Source: Rhizobium aethiopicum (GTDB lineage Bacteria > Pseudomonadota > Alphaproteobacteria > Rhizobiales > Rhizobiaceae). From it: a stretch of 64,000 nt of DNA. The notes under the pieces were generated by a model. The model made no database searches. It was not told the origin of the DNA and saw nothing but the letters and a program-made list of their open reading frames with translations. The position numbers and the translations under genes were made by a program. The stretch lies in contig NZ_FMAJ01000006.1 of assembly GCF_900094625.1 (NCBI RefSeq), positions 124,001 to 188,000 of the forward strand, written 5' to 3'. Positions 47,562 through 56,796 of this stretch are shown in pieces. Within the stretch, counting starts at the first letter, position 1. Every line of letters begins with the position of its first letter.

Positions 47562-50500
47562 TCAGCCAGTTGCGCGGATATAGCTTCGACCGTTATCAAA
47601 GGTTTCAACATCTCCGAGCCGGTTGAGCGACATCAGAACGTCTTGAATTTGCAGGCTGACTTGGCTGGACTCCCTAAACTCCGCGGCTATCTCGATAGCT
47701 GTGAGTGGTGACTGATTCCGATTAAGTAAAGCGAGGACTTGAGCTGCCTGTATCTTCCTCTCTTCCGAAAAGCGCGGCTTTGGCTTGGATGGCCGTGATG
47801 TCGCAAGTGATTGGACGCGATCGACGCGATGAGCCAGGGGGCCTATCTTTTCAATTTGATAGTCCGGACGTAGCCAGCGGATAAGGCCTCGTCGTTCCTC
47901 TGATGCCCGTTGCAGGTTCAGCTCAACAACCCGCTCGAGTATTTCATCCTCAGTTAGTGTCATCTCCCATCCGTAGGCCTGCATCACCGCTTGGTCGATC
48001 TGCTCATGCAAATCTTTGAGAATGAGGACACGACCTCGCTTCTGGAGCTCTCGTTCTTTGGAGGAAAGAGAGCTACCCGCTCGTGCTACGTCCAGCATAT
48101 TGTAGAGCCCGGTGAGTGTCAGATCGGAATTTTCTGTTAGCGCCAATTTGCGCATGGCGTCGAGTTCTTCTGCCAATGCGGCGATTTTCGATCGAAGAGT
48201 CATTGTCGCATCGGGGAATGGGAACGGATCGAAACAGCGTGATTTCACATAGACAGAATCATTTCCGACGCCCAGCCACCCTCCAGCGGCCGTCGCCCAG
48301 ACTACATGCACTTTCGATGACATCACTCCGAGCCAAAAGGCATCGTCCGTCGCAACAGTAATTAACTTGTTGTCTGGGATTACCGTAGCATCAAGAAACT
48401 GAAATATGCGATGCTTCGAGGTCTCAACCGTAGCAATATATCTATTGACGCTTTCCAGTGCCGGTCGCATCTCTCGCCTTGGTTCTCCGAACTGCCACCA
48501 TTTTTCACGGTAAGACGTTCGGTTATTCTTCTCGCGCTCTGACTTTACGGTTTCGAGTAAATGTTCGTAGACTTCTGGATAAGCCTGTCGCACGAAAGCT
48601 GCATCGAGGCCGAATAAGTCGATCACCATTACATCCCGAGAGTGCGCATTTAGATCTCGGCCGTTTCTGTATTCCCTGATGTAACGTCCGAGTCCGTGTC
48701 GGTGGCCGAGCCCAAGCTCAACGGCCTTGCTTCGGGTAACGATGAAGCCGGCTCCCATAAGCTGGACTCCCCGATAACAGATGGCTTCGTTTGCCATCAG
48801 CCCTGTGACTCTATCGAGCTTGGCACCAATGGTGAGATCCGCGTTTATAGTTCCTTGTCGCTCGGCGAAAACGATTCTCGGCTCATCGCTGTCAAGTTCA
48901 TCCTCGCTTACGACCTGTCGTAAGATTCCTTTATGTTCGCCCGCTGCGGCAACGGTGATGGCAATCCGTACAGCGGCTGCATCTTTCGTCGCCTTTGTCC
49001 AGGGATGGTCTGGGATCGCCAATAATATTGAAACCGGCGAGGTCGCGGACAAATGCTGCTCGATCACGCGGCGCTGAAATACCTGGGTGATTGAGTTGGT
49101 AGTCACGAAACCGAAGCGTCGAAGCCGCGTCCCTTTCTGAGTCAGCAGCTCGGCGGCGCGATCCCACCAATACATAACGAAGTCTGCCGAAGGGTTGATA
49201 TGAGGATTGGCCTTCCATAGGGCTTCAGCGTACCCTCCAGGAAGACGGCCACGAATGTCCTTGCCACCGATGAACGGCGGATTCCCCACGATGAAGTCCG
49301 CAACGGGCCAATCGGGTCGGGAGACATTCGGAAACGCGTAGACCTCATGGCTTTGTTGGTCAGATTCCGGGCGACCCAGCCTATCTCGCTTTAAATGCCA
49401 ATATGGATAATCCGCCCAAGTAATAAGCGCATCTTTTTCCTGCACATGATCGGCGCTGCCAATGACGGGCTCCGGCGGTACCGTTGTCCGTGTCCTCAGG
49501 TGCCACTGAATGTAGCCAATCCATAAAACCAGTTCGGCGATTTCTACTGCGCGTCCGTTTAACTCCATTCCAAAAAATTGTTCCGGCTTGACAGAAAATT
49601 TTTCCGCATTGGCGACTGCTTCGTCGCCGCCGATGTCGTGAAGTTGCTTTAGAACCTCGCCCTCGAGTTGCTTCATCCGTCGCAACGCGACGTAAAGAAA
49701 GTTGCCTGTGCCGCAGGCGGGATCCAAGACGCGCACGGACGAAAGATGTTTGAGAAAATCCTCAATTTCGCGGATGGCGGCGACTCTCATACCGGATCTC
49801 AGCGCACGCTCAGCAGCTGATTGATATTCAACCCAGTCCTGTGTCAGGGGCTCAATAATTGTCGCATTGACTACACGTTCCACGTACGCCCGCGGCGTGT
49901 AATGCGCGCCAAGCCGCTTGCGTTCGCCAGCTTCAAGCGCCTGCTCGAACAACGCTCCGAAGATTGCTGGCTCAAGATCGCACCAATCGGCGTCAGAGGC
50001 ATCACGAAGCAGCTGAATTTCATTGACCGTTAAAGGTAGAGCTGCAGCGTTCTTGAAAAGCTTGCCATTGAAACGCAGCAGCCGTTCACCAATGCCAGGG
50101 GAGTAGCCGCCCTGGTCCATGTGTTTCCAAAGGTCATTGATCTCAAAAGTGAAACGTCTAGGATCATCGAGACACCGGTCAAGGAGCTCGGTGAACCCTT
50201 TCTTCCGAAGCAGCCCGACGTCTTCAACGAACATCGTAAACAGGCAGCGCATGAGGAAAATCGCGACGCTCCGCGGTTCGCAACCTCGCGTTTCCAGCGC
50301 TCTTGAAATCGTAGCGAGGCGCCCAGCGATTTCCCGCGTAACTTTTGCGGTTTGCTGCGCCGGGTCGAGAGAAAAAGGGTCTTCCCAGACTGCGCGAAGA
50401 AGGTCTCGCGTTTGTGGATCTTTAAGATCAGCAAGTTGAATTCGAAAGGTGTTGGCATCGGGAAACTGGGCATAGTGCCGCCCATTGCCTGAGAAATCTG

Positions 50501-50996
50501 CGTAGAGTTCGAGCGACCGACCGACGTCGCATACGATTAGAAATGGCGGATAGGGATGATCCGCTGGCAAGGCTGCAGCGTAGCGTTCTGCCTGCCGACG
50601 AGCTTGAATCATTAAATGATCAATGACGTTTAATTCTCCTGCGTGAGTGCGTCCAGCATTGGGACTGAACAAATCTCCCTGAGAGCTGCCTTTTGGCTCG
50701 AACCCCGAACGCTGACGGCTTTGTTTCGCCTCCAGGATGAAATGCCCGCGCTTGTAAAGGTCGATACGTCCGACTGCCGATTTGTCGTCTGCCATGCGTC
50801 GCTCGACGCGTCGCTCGAAGACATAATCATTCATTTCATGTGAGGCGCCGGCAGGGTCGGGATGAGCTACCCCAAGGACATCACAAAGCTCGGTCAGAAA
50901 AAGAGAATAATTTGCACGTTCCTGCCCACCCTCTCGGTCAGACCAGCGCTGGATGAACTCGAAAATACCTATAGATTTGTTCTTTTGTGTTTCCAT
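47562..50996 (-). CDS. MmeI-like single-chain restriction-modification enzyme
   Basis: A 1144-residue type IIL/IIG-like protein. The N-terminal nuclease part has Asp79-X9-Glu89-Ala-Lys91 (GRIDLYKRGHFILEAK), the spacing known from MmeI (D70-X9-EXK82). A helical spacer and FGALFEQALE follow, then an N6-adenine methyltransferase core with motif I LDPACGTGNFLY (about 420) and catalytic motif IV NPPFIGG (about 568), target-recognition region, and a C-terminal extension of some 200 residues absent from the 919-residue MmeI. It would both methylate and cut DNA at one site. ATG 50996 follows a TTG codon; neither has a clear ribosome site. Confidence 0.85.
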   Translation of the reverse strand: METQKNKSIGIFEFIQRWSDREGGQERANYSLFLTELCDVLGVAHPDPAGASHEMNDYVFERRVERRMADDKSAVGRIDLYKRGHFILEAKQSRQRSGFEPKGSSQGDLFSPNAGRTHAGELNVIDHLMIQARRQAERYAAALPADHPYPPFLIVCDVGRSLELYADFSGNGRHYAQFPDANTFRIQLADLKDPQTRDLLRAVWEDPFSLDPAQQTAKVTREIAGRLATISRALETRGCEPRSVAIFLMRCLFTMFVEDVGLLRKKGFTELLDRCLDDPRRFTFEINDLWKHMDQGGYSPGIGERLLRFNGKLFKNAAALPLTVNEIQLLRDASDADWCDLEPAIFGALFEQALEAGERKRLGAHYTPRAYVERVVNATIIEPLTQDWVEYQSAAERALRSGMRVAAIREIEDFLKHLSSVRVLDPACGTGNFLYVALRRMKQLEGEVLKQLHDIGGDEAVANAEKFSVKPEQFFGMELNGRAVEIAELVLWIGYIQWHLRTRTTVPPEPVIGSADHVQEKDALITWADYPYWHLKRDRLGRPESDQQSHEVYAFPNVSRPDWPVADFIVGNPPFIGGKDIRGRLPGGYAEALWKANPHINPSADFVMYWWDRAAELLTQKGTRLRRFGFVTTNSITQVFQRRVIEQHLSATSPVSILLAIPDHPWTKATKDAAAVRIAITVAAAGEHKGILRQVVSEDELDSDEPRIVFAERQGTINADLTIGAKLDRVTGLMANEAICYRGVQLMGAGFIVTRSKAVELGLGHRHGLGRYIREYRNGRDLNAHSRDVMVIDLFGLDAAFVRQAYPEVYEHLLETVKSEREKNNRTSYREKWWQFGEPRREMRPALESVNRYIATVETSKHRIFQFLDATVIPDNKLITVATDDAFWLGVMSSKVHVVWATAAGGWLGVGNDSVYVKSRCFDPFPFPDATMTLRSKIAALAEELDAMRKLALTENSDLTLTGLYNMLDVARAGSSLSSKERELQKRGRVLILKDLHEQIDQAVMQAYGWEMTLTEDEILERVVELNLQRASEERRGLIRWLRPDYQIEKIGPLAHRVDRVQSLATSRPSKPKPRFSEERKIQAAQVLALLNRNQSPLTAIEIAAEFRESSQVSLQIQDVLMSLNRLGDVETFDNGRSYIRATG

Positions 50997-51291
50997 CAAA
51001 AAATAATAGTGTGGAAAACGCGTAAATTATTACTTAATGAACGCGAGCGGTGGGAGGATTTGCATCCGCAGCGTGTTATTCCTGCGATCCGTGCAGACAC
51101 TCTCGAGCGGATTTAGTTAACAATGGCCAGTATCGCCTTTGATTGGGGCTAGGCCGGCATTCCTCCAAATGAATAATTTTGGGGCAAGGCCACCGGTCAC
51201 GTCCAACCGCCGATTCTTACCTAATAGACTAGACGGCCGGCAAAAGTGACGTCACAACTGTCGATATTAGTTCTTCCAATGTGTAGTTGAT
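50997..51291. other. A+T-rich divergent region of the defence island
   Basis: A 295-base gap between the MmeI-like and Septu-like genes, noticeably A+T-rich at 50960-51040 (runs such as AAAAAATAATAG). It should contain both promoters, but I cannot define -35/-10 boxes with confidence. No gene, tRNA or attachment-site repeat is seen. Confidence 0.5.
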
Positions 51292-52812
51292 ATGCAGATT
51301 TTGATCTACCACAGACGACGCACGGTGCCGCAACTCGATGAGCTCAAGTATCCATACGTAAGTCTTTATCAGGACAATTGGGACGATTTCGGATGGAAAT
51401 GCCGATTTGTCGCGACGTTGCATTTGACACAAGAGGAGGAGTTGGATCTCGGGCCTATGAGGATTGCGTCCGACGATAAGGGGTTCCGCGTTTCCGAGTT
51501 TCCCACCTTGCTCACAACCCTCCCGCCTCGAAGCGCATCAATGGGCGAGTCCATCGCCTACTACCGAAGAATACGCGGTCTGAAAGCAAAGATCCGCAGG
51601 CAGTATCTCAGTCTCATGTCCGACTTGGTGGCGAGACCGGTGAGACGCGAGCGGATCAAAAATGAAGCTTTGTGGGAAAAATGCTTCATGCGCGAGGCGT
51701 CGTCCCGCCACGCGCTGAAACGCGGGGGATACTATATCGGCTCCCATTTCGAGGAAGTAGCTCCACCGAAGTTTGCGTTCGAAATGATACTGCAAGGGGC
51801 TTCAGGGCCGCATTCAATGGACCTCGATTTCAGCCACCATAACCAACTGCCCAACCGTACGATTCTTCTCATCGGGAGAAACGGGACTGGCAAGACGACG
51901 GCCCTCGCCACTCTGGCTGCAGGACTGATGCCTCCACAGGTCTTCAATCGCACGACGTTGGAGCGATTGCCAGAAGCCCACATCTCTCCTGACGTCGAGA
52001 TCAGCCGATTGATCGCGATTTCCTACAATGTATTCGACGAATTCCCTCTGCCGCGGCCGGCCGGCGAGAAGGCGCCACGTATCGACGGTGTCGCATACCG
52101 CTCACGCGGTTCTTACAAATACTGCGGTCTTCGGGACAATAGTGGTGTGATCACGACCAACGAGGTCAGTCAGATGCTGAATGAAGCCTTGGAGCCCGTC
52201 GTCCAGGGCGACCGCATGGATATTCTGCGAAGCATTCTATCGACTTTCTTGAACTCTTCGATTGCCACTGCGCTCACATCCGAAGAGGATGAAGAGAGAG
52301 CTTCGGCTATCGCTGGGTTGAGTGCGGGGCAGCGCCTTGTGGTCGCTATCTTTAGCAATATCGTCGGATTCATCGAGGAAGGCTCACTTTTGCTGATTGA
52401 TGAGCCGGAAACCAACCTTCATCCAGGCCTCCTCAGTTCTTTTATCGCTGCGTTGAACGAAGCACTCGCGGAATTTGACTCTTACGCTGTCGTCGCGAGC
52501 CACTCGCCTATCCTTCTGCAGCAGGTTCCCGGCCGCTTCGTACGCCACTTTACGCGAGACGGCAGTGATCGGCCAAAAATCAGGCCTCTCGAAATCGAAT
52601 CTTTTGGTGAAGATTTGGGAGAACTGACGCGGAGAGTCCTTGGCTTAGCTGACCCTGAACGCGACTTCACCGACGTTCTTAGGCAACTTTTCGAAGTACG
52701 GGGAAGCGCCGAGGCGGTCGAAGCCTTGTTCGACTACCCGCTCGGCGTTCCTGCCAGCGCATATTTGTATGCGCTTGAAGAAGAATTTGGTCAGCCGGAA
52801 GGCATTCGATGA
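51292..52812 (+). CDS. Septu-like ATPase (PtuA type)
   Basis: A 506-residue ABC/SMC-like ATPase: Walker A IGRNGTGKTTAL (GRNGTGKT at 195-202), signature-like LSAGQRLVVAIFSNI, Walker B LLLIDEPETNLHPG (Asp370, Glu371) and switch His in VVASHSPILLQQVPG. It is directly coupled to an HNH gene by an ATGA overlap, the gene pair that defines Septu antiphage systems (PtuA/PtuB). About 170 residues precede the ATPase core (MQILIYHRRRTVPQLDELKY onwards), which is more than in compact OLD/PtuA ATPases and may be a sensor. Predicted role: ATP-controlled activation of the partner nuclease. Confidence 0.78.
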   Translation: MQILIYHRRRTVPQLDELKYPYVSLYQDNWDDFGWKCRFVATLHLTQEEELDLGPMRIASDDKGFRVSEFPTLLTTLPPRSASMGESIAYYRRIRGLKAKIRRQYLSLMSDLVARPVRRERIKNEALWEKCFMREASSRHALKRGGYYIGSHFEEVAPPKFAFEMILQGASGPHSMDLDFSHHNQLPNRTILLIGRNGTGKTTALATLAAGLMPPQVFNRTTLERLPEAHISPDVEISRLIAISYNVFDEFPLPRPAGEKAPRIDGVAYRSRGSYKYCGLRDNSGVITTNEVSQMLNEALEPVVQGDRMDILRSILSTFLNSSIATALTSEEDEERASAIAGLSAGQRLVVAIFSNIVGFIEEGSLLLIDEPETNLHPGLLSSFIAALNEALAEFDSYAVVASHSPILLQQVPGRFVRHFTRDGSDRPKIRPLEIESFGEDLGELTRRVLGLADPERDFTDVLRQLFEVRGSAEAVEALFDYPLGVPASAYLYALEEEFGQPEGIR

Positions 52813-53636
52813 GACGACAAGGCCCTTATGATCAGGCGGTTGTCCCCAGCTTTACAACACTAGTCAATGAATCGACGGCCGCTCGCGCGCTACTTATGCA
52901 GCCTTTAGTAGGTCGCGTCACGGCCGCAACTCAACTGTATAACGGCGCACTGCCAAATGTACATGTCCTTCAAGCCATGGCGGCGACCAAGGCACAACGC
53001 TCGTCGCTAATTGATGGGTATGAGGGTCGAACCGCGCAGATAAAGCGGAGGTTGGCCGCTATGGTGGACAGTCTACCGCCAGCCAATGCAGACCTCTGTC
53101 CTTATTGCAGTCTAGATCAAAATCCAGACCTCGATCATTTCCTGCCGAAAGCGCCTTTCCCGGAATTCTCGCTTCATGGACCCAATCTCATCCCGATCTG
53201 CACCCCGTGCAACCGGAAAAAACTCAACGCCTATAAAGATGCCAATGGCGACAGGATTTTTCTCAATCCCGCCTTCGAGCCGTCGATTGATGCCTCCATT
53301 CTAGAAGCGACCATTGCATACCCCGCGCAGAAGGCTTTCGTGAGCTACAAGATAAATGACCACGGGCTTCTGCCACCTGGCGAAAGGGCAATCGCACACC
53401 GGCATTTTAGGAGGCTTGGCCTTGCCGGTCGTTATCAGAGGCGAGCGCATGGATTTCTCGCGTCGTTGAAGTTGGGGTTGGCCGGCAAGTCCTTGGCAGT
53501 CAAACAACAGACGCTTCAAAGGAAGGTCGATGTTGCTCATGAGGGCAGGCCGCTAAACGACTGGGAGGCTGCTTTGGCGCAGGCAATCCAAACGGACTTT
53601 CAGGCGATGCTCAGTTGGCTAGATGGCCCATTGTGA
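52809..53636 (+). CDS. Septu-like HNH nuclease (PtuB type)
   Basis: A 275-residue HNH endonuclease with a zinc-ribbon-like arrangement: Cys97-Pro-Tyr-Cys100, Asp109-His110 in DLDHFLPK, and Cys131-Thr-Pro-Cys134-Asn135. This CxxC-DH-CxxCN set is the PtuB/McrA-like signature. The start overlaps the ATPase stop by four bases, so equal synthesis is expected. Predicted effector that cuts phage DNA or tRNA when released by the ATPase. Confidence 0.8.
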   Translation: MRRQGPYDQAVVPSFTTLVNESTAARALLMQPLVGRVTAATQLYNGALPNVHVLQAMAATKAQRSSLIDGYEGRTAQIKRRLAAMVDSLPPANADLCPYCSLDQNPDLDHFLPKAPFPEFSLHGPNLIPICTPCNRKKLNAYKDANGDRIFLNPAFEPSIDASILEATIAYPAQKAFVSYKINDHGLLPPGERAIAHRHFRRLGLAGRYQRRAHGFLASLKLGLAGKSLAVKQQTLQRKVDVAHEGRPLNDWEAALAQAIQTDFQAMLSWLDGPL

Positions 53637-53751
53637 TCGCGGTCCGCCGTTAGTAACGCCTTATCAGATAGTACAAAGTTAGGTTGAAGTGCGACTGAAC
53701 GATATTATTTCACGATGTCCGTCTGCGACGAGGAGCGCCTAAGATTATTAA

Positions 53752-54339
53752 ATGACTGGATTTTTTATCGGGACTCTAGATTTCACCAAAGCCATTGCAG
53801 TTCTTAGCCTATTCATAAGCATCGCAAGCCTGTCGCTTGGCCTAGTCAACGCCTATATCGCATGGCAAAATAGAAACCTCGCTCTCAGACAAGACGCTCG
53901 AAAGCGCCCGGCTCTCACGTGCTACCTGAGCCATGGCTTCCATAAAACAGATGAATCGGGACGAGCGTTCAGCCTACTCGTGCAGGTGCGAAATCCAAGC
54001 GACAGCAACAACGCGGTCGCTGATGCCGAGTTGGTCATTCGCTATCTCACATCGGAGCGCGTTCTCATGACGCTGAAGCTTCCAGCTACTCGGGACGGAG
54101 CAGGAGGTTTTGTGAGAGGACAGGTCGACGTACTGTCGCTTCCGGCGAAAGTGCCGGCTCATGAAATCGTCTCGGGATGGTTGCATTTCCTGGCCCCGGA
54201 GGACCTTCTTTTGGGAAGGGTGATCGACGGCTACGATCTGGAAATCACCGATACTCATGAAGCGAAAACGATCATTAAGGCCAATCTGATGCAGGAGTAC
54301 CGAGATGAGGTTAGCTCGCCGCAAATACACGAAGATTGA
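53752..54339 (+). CDS. Membrane-anchored protein of unknown family
   Basis: A 195-residue protein with one N-terminal hydrophobic segment (about residues 12-36, IAVLSLFISIASLSLGLVNA) then AWQNRNLALRQDARKRPALT and a predicted beta-rich soluble domain (FSLLVQVRNPSDSNNAVADA, EIVSGWLHFLAPEDLL), most likely cytosolic by the basic residues after the segment. I recognise no family. It follows the Septu-like pair by 115 bases on the same strand and its 3' end overlaps the next gene by 35 bases. Context suggests a defence accessory; no function is claimed. Confidence 0.65.
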   Translation: MTGFFIGTLDFTKAIAVLSLFISIASLSLGLVNAYIAWQNRNLALRQDARKRPALTCYLSHGFHKTDESGRAFSLLVQVRNPSDSNNAVADAELVIRYLTSERVLMTLKLPATRDGAGGFVRGQVDVLSLPAKVPAHEIVSGWLHFLAPEDLLLGRVIDGYDLEITDTHEAKTIIKANLMQEYRDEVSSPQIHED

Positions 54340-54892
54340 CGTCAGAACCTCTGATCAGGGTAAAATCGTAAAGGTCGTTTCAGATCCTGTTATCGCCACG
54401 CCGGGCATCGTCAATGGCAAGCTGATCCCACTGCTTATCTTGGATACAACAGAGCGTCCCGACCTCGTTGAGCTTGTTCGCGTGCATCAAAAATTCGTCG
54501 CGGGCGACGTAACTATCCAGTGGGCCCAACTGGAGAGCAGATCGGAGCACATCGCCCTGCTCATTCGTTTTCTGAGACCGACCGAGCGTGTTGCAATCAT
54601 TGAGTTCGACATTTCAAAGCAGGGAGCTTTGGTCGATCAGATTCTGACTGCTGGCGCGGTCTATCTTCAACCCGGAAAACCCGGCGACAGACTAGTGGAT
54701 GATTTTGCGGTGCCAAAGGTGATAGTCGAGATCCCCGACACTGGTTTCCGCTCCCATTGGGAAAAGCTCTATCTGAAGATTGTTTCGAGACGATTGCGTA
54801 AATCCGGATTGACTAGGCGCGAAGCGCAAAAGGCGGCGTCTGAAATCATCTCGAAGATGCGGGAAATCGGCCGATTTCAGATGACGTTGTAG
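54305..54892 (+). CDS. Soluble protein of unknown family
   Basis: A 195-residue basic protein without signal or membrane segment. The middle has alternating beta strands (GKLIPLLILDTTERPDLVEL, HIALLIRFLRPTERVAIIEF) and the C-terminus is helical and charged (SRRLRKSGLTRREAQKAASE). ATG 54305 has AGGAG eight bases upstream, inside the preceding gene. The overlap implies a functional pair with the membrane-anchored protein. No family recognised. Confidence 0.65.
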   Translation: MRLARRKYTKIDVRTSDQGKIVKVVSDPVIATPGIVNGKLIPLLILDTTERPDLVELVRVHQKFVAGDVTIQWAQLESRSEHIALLIRFLRPTERVAIIEFDISKQGALVDQILTAGAVYLQPGKPGDRLVDDFAVPKVIVEIPDTGFRSHWEKLYLKIVSRRLRKSGLTRREAQKAASEIISKMREIGRFQMTL

Positions 54893-54999
54893 TAATCCAA
54901 GCACAAGCTGGCTCGTGCGAATGAAGAGCTTCCCCTCGTCCATAGCAAGGAAATCGCGCTGCGTGATAGACACCCGCACTCGCTGCCCTTCCACACCGC

Positions 55000-55809
55000 T
55001 CACCCCACCTCACCAAACTCCGCCGCCAGCACCGCATCCTTCAGCGCCCGCGAATATTCATGCTGCGGATCATCCAACACCGTCCGCGCCCGCCCGCGCT
55101 CGACGATTTCACCCTTGCGCATGATGATGATGTTGTCGCTGACGTAATAGGCGGTCGCCAGATCATGCGTGATGTAGATGATCGAAAGCCCCAGCTCGGC
55201 TTTCAGCCTGCCGAAGAGGTTGACGATCGCCATGCGCAGCGAGGCGTCGACCATGGAAACCGGTTCGTCGGCCACCAGCAGGCGCGGCTCAGGGATCAGC
55301 GCGCGGGCGATGGCGACGCGCTGCAGCTGGCCGCCGGAGAGTTCGTGGGGAAAGCGGCCCTTCACCTCTTCCAGCGTCAGGCCGACATGGTGGAGGGCGG
55401 TATCGGCCATCTTCTCCACCTCCCGCCGGTCCGGCCGGTTGCCGGAGGCGGAGAAGTTGCGGGCGGTCTCGAAGAGGTAGCGGTCCACCCGCTTCAGCGG
55501 GTTGAAGGCTTCGAAGGGGTTCTGCAGCACCGGCTGCACCTCCTTCATGAAGGCCGTGCGTTCGGCCCTGTTGTGGATGGCGACGGTCTTGCCGGCAAAT
55601 TGCAGCTCGCCTTCGGTCGGTTCGGCCTGGCCGAGGATCATCGCCGCCACCGTCGATTTGCCCGAGCCGGATTCGCCGACAATCGAGAGGATCTCCGGCT
55701 CGTCGCCGATTTCGAAGCTGACATCGTTGACGGCGGTGATCAGCCGGCGGCCGAGCATGCCGCCCTGGCGGTAGATTTTCGTCACATGCGAGAGGCTAAG
55801 CAGAGTCAA
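55000..55809 (-). CDS. Opp/Dpp-family ABC transporter ATPase (OppF type)
   Basis: A 269-residue ATPase: Walker [11 protein letters not shown]-loop VLQNPFEAFNP, LSGGQLQRVAIARAL, Walker B LVADEPVSMVDASL, switch YITHDL. TTG 55809 is chosen because it overlaps the TGA of the upstream ATPase gene (55806-55809) with GGGGGATCAGG before it; the frame from 55836 would sit inside that gene. Last gene of the leftward operon. Confidence 0.88.
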   Translation of the reverse strand: MTLLSLSHVTKIYRQGGMLGRRLITAVNDVSFEIGDEPEILSIVGESGSGKSTVAAMILGQAEPTEGELQFAGKTVAIHNRAERTAFMKEVQPVLQNPFEAFNPLKRVDRYLFETARNFSASGNRPDRREVEKMADTALHHVGLTLEEVKGRFPHELSGGQLQRVAIARALIPEPRLLVADEPVSMVDASLRMAIVNLFGRLKAELGLSIIYITHDLATAYYVSDNIIIMRKGEIVERGRARTVLDDPQHEYSRALKDAVLAAEFGEVG

Positions 55810-56795
55810 ACCTGATCCCCCGTAACCGCAAAACACGCCACCCGCCGCTCCGGCGCGACCGTGACCATGGGCGGAACCTTCTGTGAGCAGATCTCCATGC
55901 GCTTCGGGCAGCGCGGGTGAAAGCGGCAGCCCTCCGGCGGCATGGCAAGGTTCGGCGGCCGCCCCTCCAGCGAGGGCCGGGTGGTGGGGTCGCCGATCTT
56001 CGGCAGGCTGCCGACAAGGTGCTGGGTATAGGGGTGGAGCGGCAGGCTGAAGAGCTTGGCGGTCGGCGCTTCCTCGACCAGCCGGCCGGCATAGACGATG
56101 CCGATGCGGTCGGAGACGGTCGCATGCACGCCCATGTCGTGGGTGACGAACAGGAAGGACGAGCCCATCTCGCGCTGGATATCGCGGATCATCGACAGCA
56201 CGTCGCGCTGCACGATGACGTCGAGCGCCGTCGTCGGCTCGTCGGCGATGATGAATTCAGGCGTCAGGATGGTGGCGAGCGCAATAGTCATGCGCTGGCG
56301 CATGCCGCCGGAGAGTTCGTGCGGATAGGCGTCGAGCAGCTGCGGATCGAGCTTCAGCCGCTCCAGATGGTTCGCCACCTTCTCGAAGAAGATTGATTTG
56401 CTCACCTTCATGTGGCGGAAGGCGAAATCGGTGAAGGAATGGCGGATCCGGCGCACCGGATTGAGCACATTCATCGAGCCCTGCATGATGTAGGAGAGAT
56501 GCTTCCAGCGCAGCGCCACGCGCTCCTCCGGCGTCATCGCATAGAGATCCTGCGTGCCGCCGCCGAAATGGAATTTGACGCTGCCGGAAACGACCCGGAG
56601 CGGCGGTCGGATAGCGCCGGCAATGGTCTTGATCAGCGTCGTCTTGCCGCTGCTCGATTCGCCGGCGACGCCATAGACCTCGCCGCGGCGGATCGTCAGG
56701 CTGATATCGTCGACGGCGCGCACCTCGCGATCGACGCCATAGAGGAAGGCGCGGTAATAGGCTTTCAGGTTGTCGATTTCGACCAGATTCTCCAT
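55806..56795 (-). CDS. Opp/Dpp-family ABC transporter ATPase (OppD type)
   Basis: A 329-residue ATPase with Walker A GESSSGKTT, LSGGMRQRMTIALA, Walker [20 protein letters not shown] and the family's C-terminal Cys-containing tail (CRFHPRCPKRMEICSQKVPP) that may hold a metal cluster in OppD/DppD proteins. It is one base from the permease stop upstream and overlaps the next ATPase. Confidence 0.9.
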   Translation of the reverse strand: MENLVEIDNLKAYYRAFLYGVDREVRAVDDISLTIRRGEVYGVAGESSSGKTTLIKTIAGAIRPPLRVVSGSVKFHFGGGTQDLYAMTPEERVALRWKHLSYIMQGSMNVLNPVRRIRHSFTDFAFRHMKVSKSIFFEKVANHLERLKLDPQLLDAYPHELSGGMRQRMTIALATILTPEFIIADEPTTALDVIVQRDVLSMIRDIQREMGSSFLFVTHDMGVHATVSDRIGIVYAGRLVEEAPTAKLFSLPLHPYTQHLVGSLPKIGDPTTRPSLEGRPPNLAMPPEGCRFHPRCPKRMEICSQKVPPMVTVAPERRVACFAVTGDQV

Positions 56796-56796
56796 G

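Noticed and set aside
54692..55003. Minus-strand frame with MDEGKLFIRTSQLVLG between the Opp operon and the unknown gene pair
   Set aside because: Most of it is antisense to the better-supported gene at 54305-54892; it might be a remnant of a gene cut by island insertion, but no family could be recognised.
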